DNA of 64,000 nt from Jiangella endophytica. GTDB lineage: Bacteria > Actinomycetota > Actinomycetes > Jiangellales > Jiangellaceae. A model generated the notes under the pieces. That model was not told where the DNA came from. It ran no database searches and saw nothing but the letters and a program-made list of their open reading frames with translations. The stretch spans positions 372,001 to 436,000 of the forward strand of contig NZ_QVAI01000001.1 of assembly GCF_003427025.1 (NCBI RefSeq). The letters are read 5' to 3'. The position numbers were made by a program, and so were the translations under genes. This document shows, in pieces, positions 1-9,844 of the stretch. Within the stretch, counting starts at the first letter, position 1. The number at the start of each line of letters is the position of its first letter.

Positions 1-77
1 CGTACGGCGAGATCGCCCGGACTCGTGGCCTGCACGGATTCCACAACCAGACCCTGGTCGTCCTCGCGGTCGCATGA
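1..77 (+). CDS. C-terminal fragment of an unidentified protein, cut by the window edge
   Basis: An open frame runs in from the left edge (first complete codon at 3) and stops with TGA at 75-77. The visible 24 residues include GLHGFHNQTLVVLAVA. I do not recognise the family from this tail. The stop lies three bases before the ATG of the histidine kinase, so the two genes are probably co-transcribed and translationally coupled. Base use fits a coding frame, but the length is too short for certainty. Confidence 0.45.
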   Translation, partial: YGEIARTRGLHGFHNQTLVVLAVA

Positions 78-80
78 GAG

Positions 81-1535
81 ATGGACATGTCGCCCTGGTT
101 CACCCAGGAGCTCGCCGAGTTCGTGGCGGCGGTCTCCGTCGCCGGAAGCGAGGCGGCGGCCGCGCGGGCATCGGTCGAGCGAGCGGCGGAGGCGCTCGAC
201 GCGGACGTGGCGGCCATCGTCCGCGGGGGCGAGGTCGTCGCCGCGGTCGGGTATCCGCAGGGGCGGGTCCCTGTCGCCGAGCTCGCCCGGGTGCACACCG
301 GCGCCGGGGTCGCCCGGCTCGTCGTCCCGGGCGTCGGCGAGTGTTTGGCGGCCGCGGCCACGCTGGAGTACCCGACCGGTGCGGTGCTGCTCGTCGCCAG
401 ACCCGATGCTCTGACACGTGAGGAGTCGGGCCAGCTCCGCGCGATGGCGCGGGTGGCGTCGACGACGATGCGGCTGTGGAGTGTCCTCGCCGACGAGCGT
501 GCGGCGCGCGAGGAACTCCAGCGACTGGCTCGTGAGCAGGCGGCGTTGCGGCAGGTGGCCACGCTGGTCGCCCGGGGAGAGCGGCCGGCCGGCGTTCTCG
601 CCGCCGTCGCCGAGGAGGTGGGCCGGTTGTTCGCCGCCGAGACGACCAGCCTCGTCCGATTCGACGCGGACGGCGCCGAGACCTGGGTCGGCTCATGGGA
701 CGCGACCGGCCTGCCGATGCGCGCGGACCGGAGGCGGCCGGCGACCGATGTGCCGATCACCGTCGAAGGGCGCCTCTGGGGGGCGTTGCGGGTGGCGAAC
801 CCGCCGCGGACCGCAGCCGCCACCCGGGCCGACGAGCGACTCGCAGGCTTCGCCGAGCTGGTCGCGACCGCGATCGCGAACGCCGAGACGCGCGCCGAGC
901 TGACCGCGTCGCGGGCGCGCATCGTCGCCACCGCCGACGAGACCAGGCGCCGGATCGAGCGCGACCTCCATGACGGCGCACAGCAGCGGCTGGTCACGTT
1001 CGGACTGCGGCTGCAAGCGCTGCGGGCCACCGTCCCGGCTGAGCTCGGGGAGCTGGCGACGGAGCTCGACGTCCTGGCCGCCGAGCTGGTGAACGCGCTG
1101 GACGAGCTCCGCGAGTTCGCCCGCGGCATCCATCCCGCTCTGCTCAACGAGAGTGGCCTGGGGCCGGCGCTCCGGACGCTGATCCGCCGCTGCCCGATTC
1201 CCGTGCGGTCCGACGTGCGGGTGAGCGGGCGTCTGCGGGAGCCGGTGGAGGTCGCGGCGTATTACGTCGTCTCGGAGGCGCTGGCGAACGCCGCCAAGCA
1301 CGCGAACGCGACCTCGGTCGCCGTCGACGTCGAGACGACGGAGGAACGCCTGCGCCTGTCCGTCCGTGACGACGGTGTCGGCGGTGCCGACGTCGCCGGA
1401 GGGTCGGGACTGGTCGGGCTCAAGGACCGGGTCGAGGCGATCGGCGGCCGCATCGTCGTGGAGAGTCGCCGCGGCGCCGGTACGTCGGTGCGGGCGGAGC
1501 TTCCGCTGGCGGACGGCACGACGGGCGTGGACTGA
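81..1535 (+). CDS. Cytosolic GAF-domain sensor histidine kinase (HisKA_3/NarL-type)
   Basis: 484 residues with no membrane segment, so the sensor is cytoplasmic. Residues ~10-135 look like a degenerate GAF-type region and ~150-285 like a second GAF domain. The dimerisation/phosphoacceptor segment reads RRRIERDLHDGAQQRL, with the predicted phosphorylated His near residue 297. The HATPase_c domain follows: N box in VVSEALANAAKHAN (~395), then VRDDGVGG (~430) and GLVGLKDRVEAIGG. This is the NarX/DesK-like class that signals to LuxR-type response regulators. No response regulator is adjacent on the right; one could lie left of the window. The ATG at 81 follows the previous stop by three bases. 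The signal sensed is unknown. Confidence 0.93.
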   Translation: MDMSPWFTQELAEFVAAVSVAGSEAAAARASVERAAEALDADVAAIVRGGEVVAAVGYPQGRVPVAELARVHTGAGVARLVVPGVGECLAAAATLEYPTGAVLLVARPDALTREESGQLRAMARVASTTMRLWSVLADERAAREELQRLAREQAALRQVATLVARGERPAGVLAAVAEEVGRLFAAETTSLVRFDADGAETWVGSWDATGLPMRADRRRPATDVPITVEGRLWGALRVANPPRTAAATRADERLAGFAELVATAIANAETRAELTASRARIVATADETRRRIERDLHDGAQQRLVTFGLRLQALRATVPAELGELATELDVLAAELVNALDELREFARGIHPALLNESGLGPALRTLIRRCPIPVRSDVRVSGRLREPVEVAAYYVVSEALANAAKHANATSVAVDVETTEERLRLSVRDDGVGGADVAGGSGLVGLKDRVEAIGGRIVVESRRGAGTSVRAELPLADGTTGVD

Positions 1536-1566
1536 CCGCGCCGGTCGCCGGCCCGGCCGCCGGCGG
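1536..1566. terminator. GC-rich hairpin between convergent genes
   Basis: The 31-bp gap between the converging histidine kinase and coaA is almost entirely self-complementary GCCGGC-type sequence and could end transcription from both sides. There is no T-tract, as is common for terminators in GC-rich actinobacteria. Confidence 0.4.
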
Positions 1567-2514
1567 TCAGATCTTGCGCAGCCTGATGCGCTGTACCGAG
1601 TGGTCCGCGCCCTTGGTCAGCGTCAGCGTGGCCCGGCCGCGCGTGGGCAGGATGTTCTGGGCGAGGTTGGGCCCGTTGATGGTGTCCCAGAGCTGCTCGG
1701 CCTGGGTGACGGCGGCGTCGTGGTCGAGGTCGCCGTAGCGGCGGAAGTAGGACTCCGGCCGCTGGAACGCCGTCTCGCGCAGCCGCAGGAACCGCTCGAC
1801 GTACCAGCGGCGGATGTCCTTCGGCGACGCGTCGACGTACAACGAGAAGTCGAAGAAGTCGCTGACCGCCAGGCCGGCGACGCCGTCGGGGCGGGGCCGG
1901 GCCGGCTGCAGGACGTTGAGGCCCTCGATGAGCAGGATGTCCGGCCGCTCGACGGCGATGTGCCCGCCGTCGACGATGTCGTACGTCAGGTGCGAGTACA
2001 CCGGCGCCTCGACCACCTGCTCGCCGGACTTCACCGCCGTCACGAACCGCAGCAGGGCACGGCGGTCGTAGGACTCCGGGAACCCCTTGCGCTGCATGAG
2101 GCCGCGTCGCTGCAGCTCCGCGTTGGGCAGCAGGAAGCCGTCGGTCGTGACCAATGCCACCCGGGGATGTTCGGACCACCGGGCCAGCAGCACCCGCAGC
2201 AGCCGCGCCGTCGTCGACTTCCCGACCGCGACCGAGCCGGCGATGCCGATGACGAACGGGGTGCGCTCGGCGAACCCGCCGAGGAACGTCGTCGTCGCCT
2301 CGTGCAGCCGGGCCGCGGCCCGGAACCGCAGGTTGAGCAGGCGCGACAGCGGGAGGTAGACGTCGCGCACCTCGTCGAGGTCGACGGCGTCGCCCAGCCC
2401 GCGCAGTTCCTCGAGCTCCGCCGCGGTCAGCGACAGCGGGGTCTCGTCACGCAGCCGCGCCCAGTCGGCGCGGGACAGGTCGACGAACGGTGAGGAGTCG
2501 CGGACAACAGTCAT
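1567..2514 (-). CDS. coaA: Type I pantothenate kinase
   Basis: 315 residues, the usual length for bacterial type I PanK. It phosphorylates pantothenate with ATP, the first committed step of coenzyme A synthesis. The P-loop [12 protein letters not shown] lies at residues ~90-101 and is followed by [10 protein letters not shown] and [10 protein letters not shown], both conserved in the CoaA/PRK-like kinase fold. The C-terminus ([16 protein letters not shown]...VQRIRLRKI) is also canonical. The ATG at 2514 is preceded by GAGGG five bases upstream; an in-frame ATG at 2526 is the alternative. The same frame stays open antisense across glmS up to 4587, but that extension is not coding. Divergent from glmS across ~70 bp. 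Confidence 0.97.
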   Translation of the reverse strand: MTVVRDSSPFVDLSRADWARLRDETPLSLTAAELEELRGLGDAVDLDEVRDVYLPLSRLLNLRFRAAARLHEATTTFLGGFAERTPFVIGIAGSVAVGKSTTARLLRVLLARWSEHPRVALVTTDGFLLPNAELQRRGLMQRKGFPESYDRRALLRFVTAVKSGEQVVEAPVYSHLTYDIVDGGHIAVERPDILLIEGLNVLQPARPRPDGVAGLAVSDFFDFSLYVDASPKDIRRWYVERFLRLRETAFQRPESYFRRYGDLDHDAAVTQAEQLWDTINGPNLAQNILPTRGRATLTLTKGADHSVQRIRLRKI

Positions 2515-2573
2515 GATGGCCCTCATTCTCGCCGACTTGTCCCAGCGATGCGCGATCCGGGGCCGAGTGCGGT

Positions 2574-2579
2574 TACAGT
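2574..2579 (+). promoter_or_regulatory. Predicted -10 of a leaderless glmS transcript
   Basis: TACAGT matches TANNNT and ends exactly seven bases before the glmS GTG. That places the transcription start on or next to the start codon. No Shine-Dalgarno is present and no good -35 is visible. Confidence 0.5.
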
Positions 2580-2586
2580 GACCGCC

Positions 2587-4434
2587 GTGTGCGGGATCGT
2601 GGGATACACAGGACATCGCGCGGCGCTCGACGTGGTCGTCGAGGGGCTGCGCCGGCTCGAGTACCGCGGCTACGACTCCGCGGGCGTCGCGGTCGTCGCC
2701 GACGGCGCGCTGGCCTCGGCCAAGCGGGCCGGCAAGCTGGTGAACCTGGAGAAGGCGCTGGAGGAGCGGCCGCTGCCGGTGTCCGGCACCGGGCTCGGGC
2801 ACACCCGCTGGGCCACGCACGGCTCGCCCACCGACCGCAACGCCCACCCGCACCTCGACGAGTCCGGCCGGGTCGCCGTCATCCACAACGGCATCATCGA
2901 GAACTTCGCCCGGCTGCGCGCCGAGCTCGAGGACTCCGGCGTCCGGTTCGCCTCCGAGACCGACACCGAGGTCGTCGCGCACCTGCTGGCCGCCGAGGTC
3001 GCCGCGGGGTCCGATCTCGTCGACGCCATGCGCACGGTCTGCCGCCGCCTCGACGGCGCCTTCACGCTGCTCGCCGTCCACGCCGACACCCCTGACCGCG
3101 TCGTCGCCGCCCGCCGCAACTCGCCGCTGGTCATCGGCATCGGCGAGGGCGAGAACTTCCTCGCCTCGGACGTCTCCGCGTTCATCGCCTACACCCGCGA
3201 GGCGCTCGAGATCGGCGACGGCCAGGTCGTCGAGATCACCCCCGACGACGTCACGCTCACCGATTTCTTCGGCAACGCCGTCGAGGAGAAGCACTTCCAC
3301 GTCGACTGGGACGCGTCGGCCGCCGAGAAGGACGGCTACGACTACTTCATGCTCAAGGAGATCGCCGAGCAGCCCAAGGCGGTCGCCAACACCCTGCTCG
3401 GGCGCGTCGGCAAGGACGGCCTGCTGTCGCTGGACGAGATGCGGCTGTCCGACGAGGAACTGCGCGAGGTCGACAAGGTCGTCGTCGTCGCCTGCGGCAC
3501 CGCCTACCACGCGGGCATGGTCGCGAAGTACGCCATCGAACACTGGACCCGGCTCCCCTGCGAGGTCGAGCTGGCCAGCGAGTTCCGCTACCGCGACCCG
3601 GTCGTCGACCGGCAGACGCTGGTCATCGCGATCAGCCAGTCCGGCGAGACCATGGACACCCTGATGGCGCTGCGGTACGCCCGCGAGCAGGGCGCCCGGG
3701 TGCTGGCCATCTGCAACACCAACGGCTCCACCATCCCGCGCGAGTCCGACGCCGTCCTGTACACGCACGCCGGCCCCGAGGTCGCCGTCGCGTCGACCAA
3801 GGCGTTCCTCACGCAGATGATCGCCTGCTTCCTGGTCGGCCTCTACCTCGGCCAGGTCCGCGGCACCAAGTGGGGCGACGAGATCCGCTCCGTCGTGCGC
3901 GACCTCTCCGACCTGCCGGCCAAGGTCGACCTCGTCCTCGAGACCATGGAGCCGGTGCGCGAACTGGCCCGCAATCTCTCCTCCGCCACGTCCGTCCTGT
4001 TCCTCGGCCGGCACGTCGGCTACCCGGTGGCACTCGAAGGCGCGCTCAAGCTCAAGGAGCTCGCCTACATGCACGCCGAGGGCTTCGCCGCGGGCGAGCT
4101 CAAGCACGGCCCCATCGCGCTGGTCGAGGAGGGCATGCCGATCGTCGTCGTGGTCCCGTCGCCCAAGGGCCGCTCCGTGCTGCACGACAAGATCGTCAGC
4201 AACATCCAGGAGGTCCGCGCGCGCGGCGCCCGCACCATCGTCATCGCCGAAGAGGGCGACGAGGACGTCGTGCCCTACGCCGACCACCTGATCCGCGTGC
4301 CCGAGTGCCCGGTGCTGCTGCAGCCGGTCGTGTCGACGGTGCCGCTGCAGGTGTTCGCCTGCGAAATGGCGAGCGCGAGAGGCTTCGACGTGGATCAGCC
4401 GCGGAACCTGGCGAAGTCGGTCACCGTCGAGTAG
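2587..4434 (+). CDS. glmS: Glutamine--fructose-6-phosphate aminotransferase (isomerizing)
   Basis: 615 residues. It makes glucosamine-6-phosphate from fructose-6-phosphate and glutamine, the entry to UDP-GlcNAc and peptidoglycan. The GTG at 2587 is chosen because it puts the catalytic nucleophile at Cys2 (M-CGIVGYTG); an upstream in-frame ATG at 2548 would bury that Cys, which has to be N-terminal. The class II amidotransferase domain covers ~2-225. Two SIS domains follow, with GTAYHAG and [10 protein letters not shown] in the first, and the family's C-terminal [13 protein letters not shown] is intact. There is no glmS ribozyme, consistent with the leaderless start. It heads the acpS-nnr-alr neighbourhood. 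Confidence 0.98.
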   Translation: MCGIVGYTGHRAALDVVVEGLRRLEYRGYDSAGVAVVADGALASAKRAGKLVNLEKALEERPLPVSGTGLGHTRWATHGSPTDRNAHPHLDESGRVAVIHNGIIENFARLRAELEDSGVRFASETDTEVVAHLLAAEVAAGSDLVDAMRTVCRRLDGAFTLLAVHADTPDRVVAARRNSPLVIGIGEGENFLASDVSAFIAYTREALEIGDGQVVEITPDDVTLTDFFGNAVEEKHFHVDWDASAAEKDGYDYFMLKEIAEQPKAVANTLLGRVGKDGLLSLDEMRLSDEELREVDKVVVVACGTAYHAGMVAKYAIEHWTRLPCEVELASEFRYRDPVVDRQTLVIAISQSGETMDTLMALRYAREQGARVLAICNTNGSTIPRESDAVLYTHAGPEVAVASTKAFLTQMIACFLVGLYLGQVRGTKWGDEIRSVVRDLSDLPAKVDLVLETMEPVRELARNLSSATSVLFLGRHVGYPVALEGALKLKELAYMHAEGFAAGELKHGPIALVEEGMPIVVVVPSPKGRSVLHDKIVSNIQEVRARGARTIVIAEEGDEDVVPYADHLIRVPECPVLLQPVVSTVPLQVFACEMASARGFDVDQPRNLAKSVTVE

Positions 4435-4532
4435 TTCTCGGGGTGCTGTGGGGCGGCCGCGTGGCCCATCGGTCTCGGCTGTCGTCGTGCGGCGGGCCCC
4501 GTACCGTTCGCCGTCCCCTACCGGTGGACAAC

Positions 4533-4650
4533 GATGATCATCAACGATCGCGTACTTCACTAGGCGTTCTCCCGCTCCACCGGGCATGCAGGCCTCGTGG
4601 AGCGGGAGAACGCCTCGTGGTGGCTCCCGAGTCGCCGTGCAATCTCAGCA
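4533..4650. repeat. Dispersed palindromic repeat, copy A
   Basis: Begins GATGATCATC at 4533 and contains a perfect 18-bp inverted repeat (4563-4580 and 4597-4614; right arm starts GTGGAGCGGGAGAACG). The 16-bp loop contains GGGCATGCA. Downstream are TGGCTCCC (4621-4628) and AATCTCAGCA (4641-4650). The whole arrangement recurs at 22236-22353, and the palindromic core again at 50609-50659. Here it lies between converging glmS and a GNAT gene, so it might also act as a bidirectional terminator. The remainder of the 4435-4670 gap shows nothing else. Confidence 0.75.
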
Positions 4651-4670
4651 GGCGGACACCACGGCTGCTC

Positions 4671-5162
4671 TCAGGCGAAGTCGCTGGACAGGAGGTCCAT
4701 GACGAAGCCGTCGCGGCCGGTCAGCATGCCCACCGGGCGGAAGCCGACGGCCGCGTAACAGCGGATCGCGACCTCGTTGGTCGCGGCGGTCGCGACGACG
4801 ATGCGGTGGTGGTCGCAGGCGTCGAACAGGTGCCGGGCCAGCGTGCCGACGGCCTCGCGGCCCAGACCCCGGCCGTGGAGGTCGGGGTCGAGCAGGATCT
4901 CCATGCCCGCGTGGCGGTCGCGCGGGTTGTCGACCTCCCAGTACTGGATCAGCCCGGCGATGCGCCGTCCGGCCAGGATCGTGTACCGCGTCGTCGAGCT
5001 GTCCTCGAGCAGCCAGCCCTCGCCCAGGCCGGTCGGATCCCACCACTGCTTGACCTCGGGCGTGCTGATGATGTGCAGCAGCATCGGCACGTCATCGGCG
5101 GCGACGGGGCGCAGGACGACGTGCTCGCCGGCCAATCCGCCCACGAGAGTCAATTCGCCCAT
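4671..5162 (-). CDS. GNAT-family N-acetyltransferase (AAC(6')-like)
   Basis: 163 residues with a single acetyltransferase fold: N-terminal [15 protein letters not shown], and the acetyl-CoA loop region [20 protein letters not shown] around residues 90-115. It resembles the branch that includes aminoglycoside 6'-acetyltransferases, but the substrate cannot be read from sequence. The ATG at 5162 is preferred because TACACT (complement of 5170-5175) ends seven bases upstream, giving a leaderless start. A longer in-frame start at 5198 would run into the acpS promoter region. Convergent with glmS and divergent from acpS. Confidence 0.88.
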   Translation of the reverse strand: MGELTLVGGLAGEHVVLRPVAADDVPMLLHIISTPEVKQWWDPTGLGEGWLLEDSSTTRYTILAGRRIAGLIQYWEVDNPRDRHAGMEILLDPDLHGRGLGREAVGTLARHLFDACDHHRIVVATAATNEVAIRCYAAVGFRPVGMLTGRDGFVMDLLSSDFA

Positions 5163-5222
5163 AGGCGCGAGTGTAGGTCGAGCGCGCCGTATCGGCATGC
5201 GGAACGCCCGGCGGTGGCGGTC

Positions 5223-5228
5223 TAGGGT
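5223..5228 (+). promoter_or_regulatory. Predicted -10 of a leaderless acpS transcript
   Basis: TAGGGT ends seven bases before the acpS GTG at 5236. The same hexamer sits six bases before tsaB. Confidence 0.5.
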
Positions 5229-5235
5229 GTGTCAG

Positions 5236-5595
5236 GTGATCGTGGGCGTGGGAATCGACGTCGTCGACGTGCGGCGGTTCGCCGAGACGCTGGAGCGGAC
5301 GCCGCGGCTGGCCGTCCGCGTCTTCACGCCGGCCGAGCGGGCCCGGTCCATCGCGTCGCAGGCCGCCCGGTTCGCCGCCAAGGAGGCGCTGGCCAAGGCG
5401 CTCGGCGCGCCGAAGGGCCTGCTGTGGCACGACGCCGAGGTGGTCAGCGACGACGACGGCCGGCCCTGGTTCGAGGTGCGCGGGACGGTCGAGGCCCGCT
5501 GCCGGCAGTTGCACGTCGAGACCGTGCACCTGTCGCTGTCGCACGATGCCGGGGTCGCGTCGGCCATCGTCATCCTGGAAGGGGCCGGACGGTGA
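5236..5595 (+). CDS. acpS: Holo-[acyl-carrier-protein] synthase
   Basis: 119 residues, typical for AcpS. It transfers 4'-phosphopantetheine from CoA to the acyl carrier protein. The Mg-binding Asp is in [13 protein letters not shown] at the N-terminus and the second motif is [24 protein letters not shown] matches the conserved C-terminal region. The GTG at 5236 gives the standard MIVGVGID start. The stop overlaps the GTG of nnr by four bases (GTGA), so the two are translationally coupled. Confidence 0.96.
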   Translation: MIVGVGIDVVDVRRFAETLERTPRLAVRVFTPAERARSIASQAARFAAKEALAKALGAPKGLLWHDAEVVSDDDGRPWFEVRGTVEARCRQLHVETVHLSLSHDAGVASAIVILEGAGR

Positions 5596-7040
5596 TCGCC
5601 GTCCACACCGTCGAGGAGATCCGCGCCGCCGAGGAGGCGCTGATGGCCCGGCTGCCCGACGGCGCACTCATGCAGCGGGCGGTGGCGGGCCTGGTGACGG
5701 TCTGCGCAGGGCTGCTCGGCGGGGTCTACGGCGCGCGGGTGGTCGTGCTGGCCGGCGGCGGCAACAACGGCGGCGACGCGCTCTGGGCCGGCGCCAGGCT
5801 GGCCCGCCGGGGCGCGCACGCCGACACCGTCCTGCTGAACCCGGAGAAGGCGCACGCGGAGGGGCTGGCGGCGTTCCGGGCCGCCGGCGGGCGCGTCGTG
5901 GCCGGCGACGAGGTGCCGGTCGCGCTCGCCGACGCCGAACTCGTGCTCGACGGCATGCTCGGCATCGGCGGGCGAGGCGGCCTGCGGGGCGACGCGGCCG
6001 AGCTGGCGGCACTGCTGCGCGCGGGCCGGACCGCCGGCGCCGTCGTCGCCGTCGATCTGCCCAGCGGCGTCGACCCGGACACCGGCGAGACCCCCGGCGA
6101 CCACGTGGTCGCCGACCACACCGTGACGTTCGGCACCGGCAAGGCCGCGTTGGTCGTCGACCCGGCGGCCGCCGCGGCCGGCGTCGTGCACCCGGTCGAC
6201 ATCGGGCTCGGGCCGTACCTGCCGGAGCCGCGGCTGACGGTGCTCGAGGCCGCCGACGTCGCGGCGCTGCTGCCCGATCCCGGCCGCGAGTCGGACAAGT
6301 ACTCCCGCGGCGTCGTCGGCGTCCTGGCCGGCTCCGGGCAGTTCCCCGGCGCCGCGGTGCTGGCGACCGGTGGCGCGCTGCACGGCGGCGCCGGCATGGT
6401 CCGCTACGCCGGGCCGGACGCCGTGGCCGGCGAGGTGCGTGAGCGCTGGCCCGAGGCGATCGCCGGGCCGTCGCCGGACGCCGTCGGGCGGGTGCAGGCG
6501 TGGACCGTCGGGTCCGGGCTGGGCGACGGACGCGCGGCCGACGTCGGCGCGGTCCTGGGCGCCGGGCTGCCGGTCCTGGTCGACGCCGACGGCCTGCGCT
6601 GGCTGCCGGACCGGTTCTCCGGCCCGGCGCTGCTGACGCCGCACGCAGGCGAGCTGGCCCGGCTGCTCGACGTCGAACGGACCGAGGTCGAGGCGCGCCG
6701 GCTGCACCACGCACGCCGGGCGGCCCAGCGGTGGAACGCGGTCGTGCTGCTCAAGGGGTCGACGACGGTGGTGGCGGCGCCGGACGGCCGGGTGCGGGTC
6801 AACCCGACCGGGACGTCCGCGCTGGCGGCCGCCGGAACCGGCGACGTGCTGGCCGGGCTGGCGGGATCGTTGCTGGCCGGCGGGCTGTCGCCGTTCGACG
6901 CGGGCAGCATGGCGGCCTACGCACACGGCCTCGCCGGGCAACGCGCGGCGGCCGGGTCCGGGTACCCGAGCGCCGGCGACGTCCTGAGCGAACTGCCGGC
7001 CGTGCTGCGGTCCCTGCGCGGCGTTGTCGGCGGCGGCTGA
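5592..7040 (+). CDS. nnr: Bifunctional NAD(P)H-hydrate epimerase / ADP-dependent dehydratase
   Basis: 482 residues fusing two metabolite-repair activities. The N-terminal YjeF_N half (~1-215) carries [10 protein letters not shown] (~55-64) and epimerises R- and S-NADHX/NADPHX. The C-terminal ribokinase-like half (~225-480) carries the dehydratase signature [15 protein letters not shown] (~411-425), which regenerates NAD(P)H at the expense of ADP. The fusion is the normal bacterial form. It starts within the acpS stop (GTGA) and stops 13 bases before alr. The acpS-nnr-alr order is common in actinobacteria. Confidence 0.96.
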   Translation: MIAVHTVEEIRAAEEALMARLPDGALMQRAVAGLVTVCAGLLGGVYGARVVVLAGGGNNGGDALWAGARLARRGAHADTVLLNPEKAHAEGLAAFRAAGGRVVAGDEVPVALADAELVLDGMLGIGGRGGLRGDAAELAALLRAGRTAGAVVAVDLPSGVDPDTGETPGDHVVADHTVTFGTGKAALVVDPAAAAAGVVHPVDIGLGPYLPEPRLTVLEAADVAALLPDPGRESDKYSRGVVGVLAGSGQFPGAAVLATGGALHGGAGMVRYAGPDAVAGEVRERWPEAIAGPSPDAVGRVQAWTVGSGLGDGRAADVGAVLGAGLPVLVDADGLRWLPDRFSGPALLTPHAGELARLLDVERTEVEARRLHHARRAAQRWNAVVLLKGSTTVVAAPDGRVRVNPTGTSALAAAGTGDVLAGLAGSLLAGGLSPFDAGSMAAYAHGLAGQRAAAGSGYPSAGDVLSELPAVLRSLRGVVGGG

Positions 7041-7046
7041 CACAAT
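7041..7046 (+). promoter_or_regulatory. Predicted -10 of a leaderless alr transcript
   Basis: CACAAT, one base from TACAAT, ends seven bases before the GTG at 7054. It overlaps the very end of nnr, so alr may have its own promoter in addition to read-through. Confidence 0.4.
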
Positions 7047-7053
7047 CGGGGAC

Positions 7054-8229
7054 GTGGTGACCCACCAATACGGCCCCGGGCCCGTGCCGCACGCGGAGGT
7101 GCGGGTCGACCTCGCCGCCATCCGCGACAACGTCGCCGAGCTCGCCGTCCGTGCCGCTCCCGCGCAGGTCATGGCGGTGGTCAAGGGCGACGCGTACGGC
7201 CACGGGCTGGTCCCGTCGGCGCGCGCGGCACAGGCCGGCGGCGCCTCCTGGCTGGGCACCGCCACGCTGGCCGAGGCACTGGCCCTGCGGGCCGCCGGCA
7301 TCGGCGGACGCCTCCTGGCCTGGCTGTCCGCGCCCGGCGAACGGTGGGCCGACGCCCTGGCGGCCGACGTCGACGTCTCCGCGTCGGCGCCGTGGGCGGT
7401 CGCCGAGATCGCCGCCGCCGCGCGCGAGACCGGCCGCACCGCTCGGGTGCATCTCAAGGCCGACACCGGGCTGGGCCGGTCCGGCGCGCCGCTGGCCGAG
7501 TGGCCCACGGTGGTCGACGACGCGCTGAAGGCCCAGGCCGAGGGGCTGGTCGAGGTCGTGGGCCTGTGGTCGCACCTGGCCTGCGCCGACGAACCCGCCC
7601 ACCCCGCCAACGCTCAGCAGCTGGCCGCGTTCCGCGATGCCGCCGCGCTGGCCGAGTCGCGCGGTGTCCGGCCCGAGGTGCGGCACCTCGCCAACTCCGC
7701 CGCCACCCTGACCCTGCGCGACTCCCACCTCGACCTCGTCCGCCCCGGGCTGGCCACCTACGGCCTGTCGCCGGTGCCCCAGCAGGCCGCGCCGGCCGAC
7801 GTCGGGCTGCGGCCGGCCATGTCGGTGCGGGCCCGGCTGACGCTGGTCAAGCGGGTTCCGGCCGGTCAGGGCGTGTCCTACGGCCACCTCTACGTCACCG
7901 ACCGCGAGTCCACCCTGGGGCTGGTGCCGCTCGGGTACGCCGACGGCGTCCCGCGGCACGCGTCCGGCGGCTCCGCCGGTCCGGGCGGGCCGGTGCTGGT
8001 GCGCGGGGTCACCCGCCGTGTGGCCGGCCGGGTGTGCATGGACCAGTTCGTCGTCGATCTGCGCGACGACGACGTCAGCGCGGGCGACGAGGTGGTGCTG
8101 TTCGGCGACGCCGCGGCAGGCGAGCCCACGGCACAGGACTGGGCCGACGCCGCGGGCACCATCTCCTACGAGATCGTCACCCGGTTCGCGCCGCGCCTGC
8201 CCCGCGTCTACGTCAACGGGGCGCTGTGA
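7054..8229 (+). CDS. alr: Alanine racemase
   Basis: 391 residues. This PLP enzyme interconverts L- and D-alanine for peptidoglycan. The PLP lysine lies in AVVKGDAYGHGLVPSA (residue ~44), the opposite-face catalytic Tyr region is QGVSYGHLY (~274), and RVCMDQFVVD is the conserved C-terminal motif. GTG 7054 is preferred over GTG 7057 because of the -10-like hexamer seven bases upstream. An earlier in-frame TTG at 7024 lies inside nnr and would add an unrelated extension. The stop overlaps the next gene's GTG by four bases. Confidence 0.95.
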   Translation: MVTHQYGPGPVPHAEVRVDLAAIRDNVAELAVRAAPAQVMAVVKGDAYGHGLVPSARAAQAGGASWLGTATLAEALALRAAGIGGRLLAWLSAPGERWADALAADVDVSASAPWAVAEIAAAARETGRTARVHLKADTGLGRSGAPLAEWPTVVDDALKAQAEGLVEVVGLWSHLACADEPAHPANAQQLAAFRDAAALAESRGVRPEVRHLANSAATLTLRDSHLDLVRPGLATYGLSPVPQQAAPADVGLRPAMSVRARLTLVKRVPAGQGVSYGHLYVTDRESTLGLVPLGYADGVPRHASGGSAGPGGPVLVRGVTRRVAGRVCMDQFVVDLRDDDVSAGDEVVLFGDAAAGEPTAQDWADAAGTISYEIVTRFAPRLPRVYVNGAL

Positions 8230-9347
8230 GCAGGCTGGTCGCGGCGGGGCGCACGGCCGGCCTGATCGGTGCCTGGGTCGGCGTGGCCACGGCCGGCGCG
8301 GCCGTCGGGTTCGCCGCCGAGCGCTACGTCATGGGCCGGTCGCTGAAGAAGGACGACCCCTACGCCGACGAGCCGTTCGGGTCGCTGCGCGGTGCCGCGC
8401 GCACCGTCACCACCGACGACGGCGTCGACCTCCACGTCGAGATCGACGACGCCGACGAATCCGATGCCCCGACGCTGGTGTTCTGCCACGGCTTCGCGCT
8501 GACCATGGACGCCTGGCACTTCCAGCGGCGCGACCTGCGCGGCACCGCCCGGCTGGTGTTCTGGGACCAGCGCGGGCACGGCCGCTCCGGCCCGTTGCCC
8601 GACGACGGCGAGCTGTCCTTCCGGCGGCTCGGCGCCGACCTCGGCCAGGTGATCGACGAGATCGTGCCGAAGGGGCCGATCGTGCTGATCGGGCACTCCA
8701 TGGGCGGCATGACGGTGCAGGCGCTGGCCGAGGCCCGGCCGGAGCTGTTCGGCAAGCGCATCGTCGCCGCGGCGCTCATCGCGACCAGCGGCCAGACCAT
8801 CGACGTCTCCGGGCTCGGCCTGCCCGGCTATCTCGGCCGGCTGGCCGGCCGCGCCGCGCCGGCCGCCGTCTCGATCCTGGCGCGCAAGCCCGAGCTGGTC
8901 GAGCGCGGCCGCAAGATGGGCAGCGACCTCGCCTATGTGCTGACCAGGCGCTACGCGTTCGCCGAGGGCGGCTCACCGAAGCTGGTCGAGTTCACCGCCA
9001 TCATGAACGCAGACGTCCCGATCGACGTCGTCGCGAGGTTCTTCCCGCTCTTCGGCGAGCTGGACGCCGCCGGCGCCATCCCCGTGCTGGCGAAGATCCC
9101 GGTGCTCGTCGTCGGCGGCGAGCACGACCAGATGACGCCGGTCCAGCACAGCCGCGATCTCGCGGACGCGCTGATCGACGTCGAGTACATCGAGGCCACC
9201 GACGCCGGGCACATGGTGCTGCTGGAACGGCACGAGGTGGTCACCGAGGCATTGCGCACACTGATCGACCGAACCCGCCGCGGCGGCCGGCCGCGGCGGC
9301 TGAGCAGCCGCATCGCGTCGGTCCGCCGGCGGCGCAAGGAGGACTAG
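8226..9347 (+). CDS. Alpha/beta hydrolase with N-terminal membrane segment
   Basis: 373 residues. One hydrophobic segment near residues 8-30 (GLIGAWVGVATAGAAVGFAA) suggests membrane anchoring. The alpha/beta-hydrolase fold follows, with oxyanion region CHGFALTMDAW, nucleophile elbow GHSMGGM (~156-162), acid VGGEHDQMTP and catalytic His in DAGHMVLLERH. The Ser-Asp-His triad is therefore complete. Substrate unknown; such a hydrolase commonly sits between alr and tsaE in actinobacteria. It overlaps alr by GTGA and ends two bases before tsaE. The C-terminus is strongly basic (SSRIASVRRRRKED). Confidence 0.92.
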   Translation: MSRLVAAGRTAGLIGAWVGVATAGAAVGFAAERYVMGRSLKKDDPYADEPFGSLRGAARTVTTDDGVDLHVEIDDADESDAPTLVFCHGFALTMDAWHFQRRDLRGTARLVFWDQRGHGRSGPLPDDGELSFRRLGADLGQVIDEIVPKGPIVLIGHSMGGMTVQALAEARPELFGKRIVAAALIATSGQTIDVSGLGLPGYLGRLAGRAAPAAVSILARKPELVERGRKMGSDLAYVLTRRYAFAEGGSPKLVEFTAIMNADVPIDVVARFFPLFGELDAAGAIPVLAKIPVLVVGGEHDQMTPVQHSRDLADALIDVEYIEATDAGHMVLLERHEVVTEALRTLIDRTRRGGRPRRLSSRIASVRRRRKED

Positions 9348-9349
9348 CG

Positions 9350-9844
9350 GTGATCGACCTCGACGTCCCCGACGCCGACTCCATGACGGCGCTGGGCGAG
9401 CGGCTCGCGGGGGTGCTGCGGGCCGGCGACCTCGTACTGCTCGGCGGCGACCTGGGGGCGGGCAAGACGACGCTCGCGCAGGGGGTGGGCGCGGGGCTCG
9501 GTGTGCGCGGCCCCGTCACGTCGCCGACGTTCGTCATCGCGCGCGTGCACCCGTCGCTGGTCGACGGCCCGCCGCTGGTGCACGTCGACGCCTACCGGCT
9601 CGGCGGCTGGGACGAGCTCGAGGACATCGACCTCGAGGCGACCCTCGACGAAGCGGTCACGCTGGTCGAGTGGGGCGAGGGCGTCGCCGAGGGCCTGGCC
9701 GGCGACCGGCTCGAGATCCACATCGACCGTTCGCACGGCGGCGACGGCTCGGCGCCCGAGGGCGCCGAGGTCCGGCACGTGCACGTCCGCGCCGTCGGCG
9801 AGCGCTGGGACGAGGCGGCGCTGGCGCCCGTGGTGCGGCCGTGA
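9350..9844 (+). CDS. tsaE: tRNA threonylcarbamoyladenosine biosynthesis ATPase TsaE
   Basis: 164 residues. P-loop GGDLGAGKTTLAQG at ~33-46, then SPTFVIAR and HVDAYRL, which are TsaE-specific. It works with TsaB and TsaD in forming t6A37 on ANN-decoding tRNAs. GTG 9350 follows the hydrolase stop by two bases, with AAGGAGG overlapping the end of that gene as Shine-Dalgarno. Its partners tsaB and tsaD lie 3-4 kb downstream, separated by an inserted block. The stop overlaps the pentapeptide gene by GTGA. Confidence 0.95.
   Translation: MIDLDVPDADSMTALGERLAGVLRAGDLVLLGGDLGAGKTTLAQGVGAGLGVRGPVTSPTFVIARVHPSLVDGPPLVHVDAYRLGGWDELEDIDLEATLDEAVTLVEWGEGVAEGLAGDRLEIHIDRSHGGDGSAPEGAEVRHVHVRAVGERWDEAALAPVVRP

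Noticed and set aside
2515-4587. Long open frame continuing upstream of coaA, antisense to glmS (total frame 1006 codons)
   Set aside because: GC-rich codon usage keeps antisense frames open. The sequence has no family resemblance, glmS on the other strand is unambiguous, and coaA has its own start and ribosome-binding site at 2514.
5232-7610. 792-codon antisense frame over acpS, nnr and alr
   Set aside because: It mirrors well-supported genes and reads as low-complexity Ala/Arg/Gln sequence with no recognisable domain.
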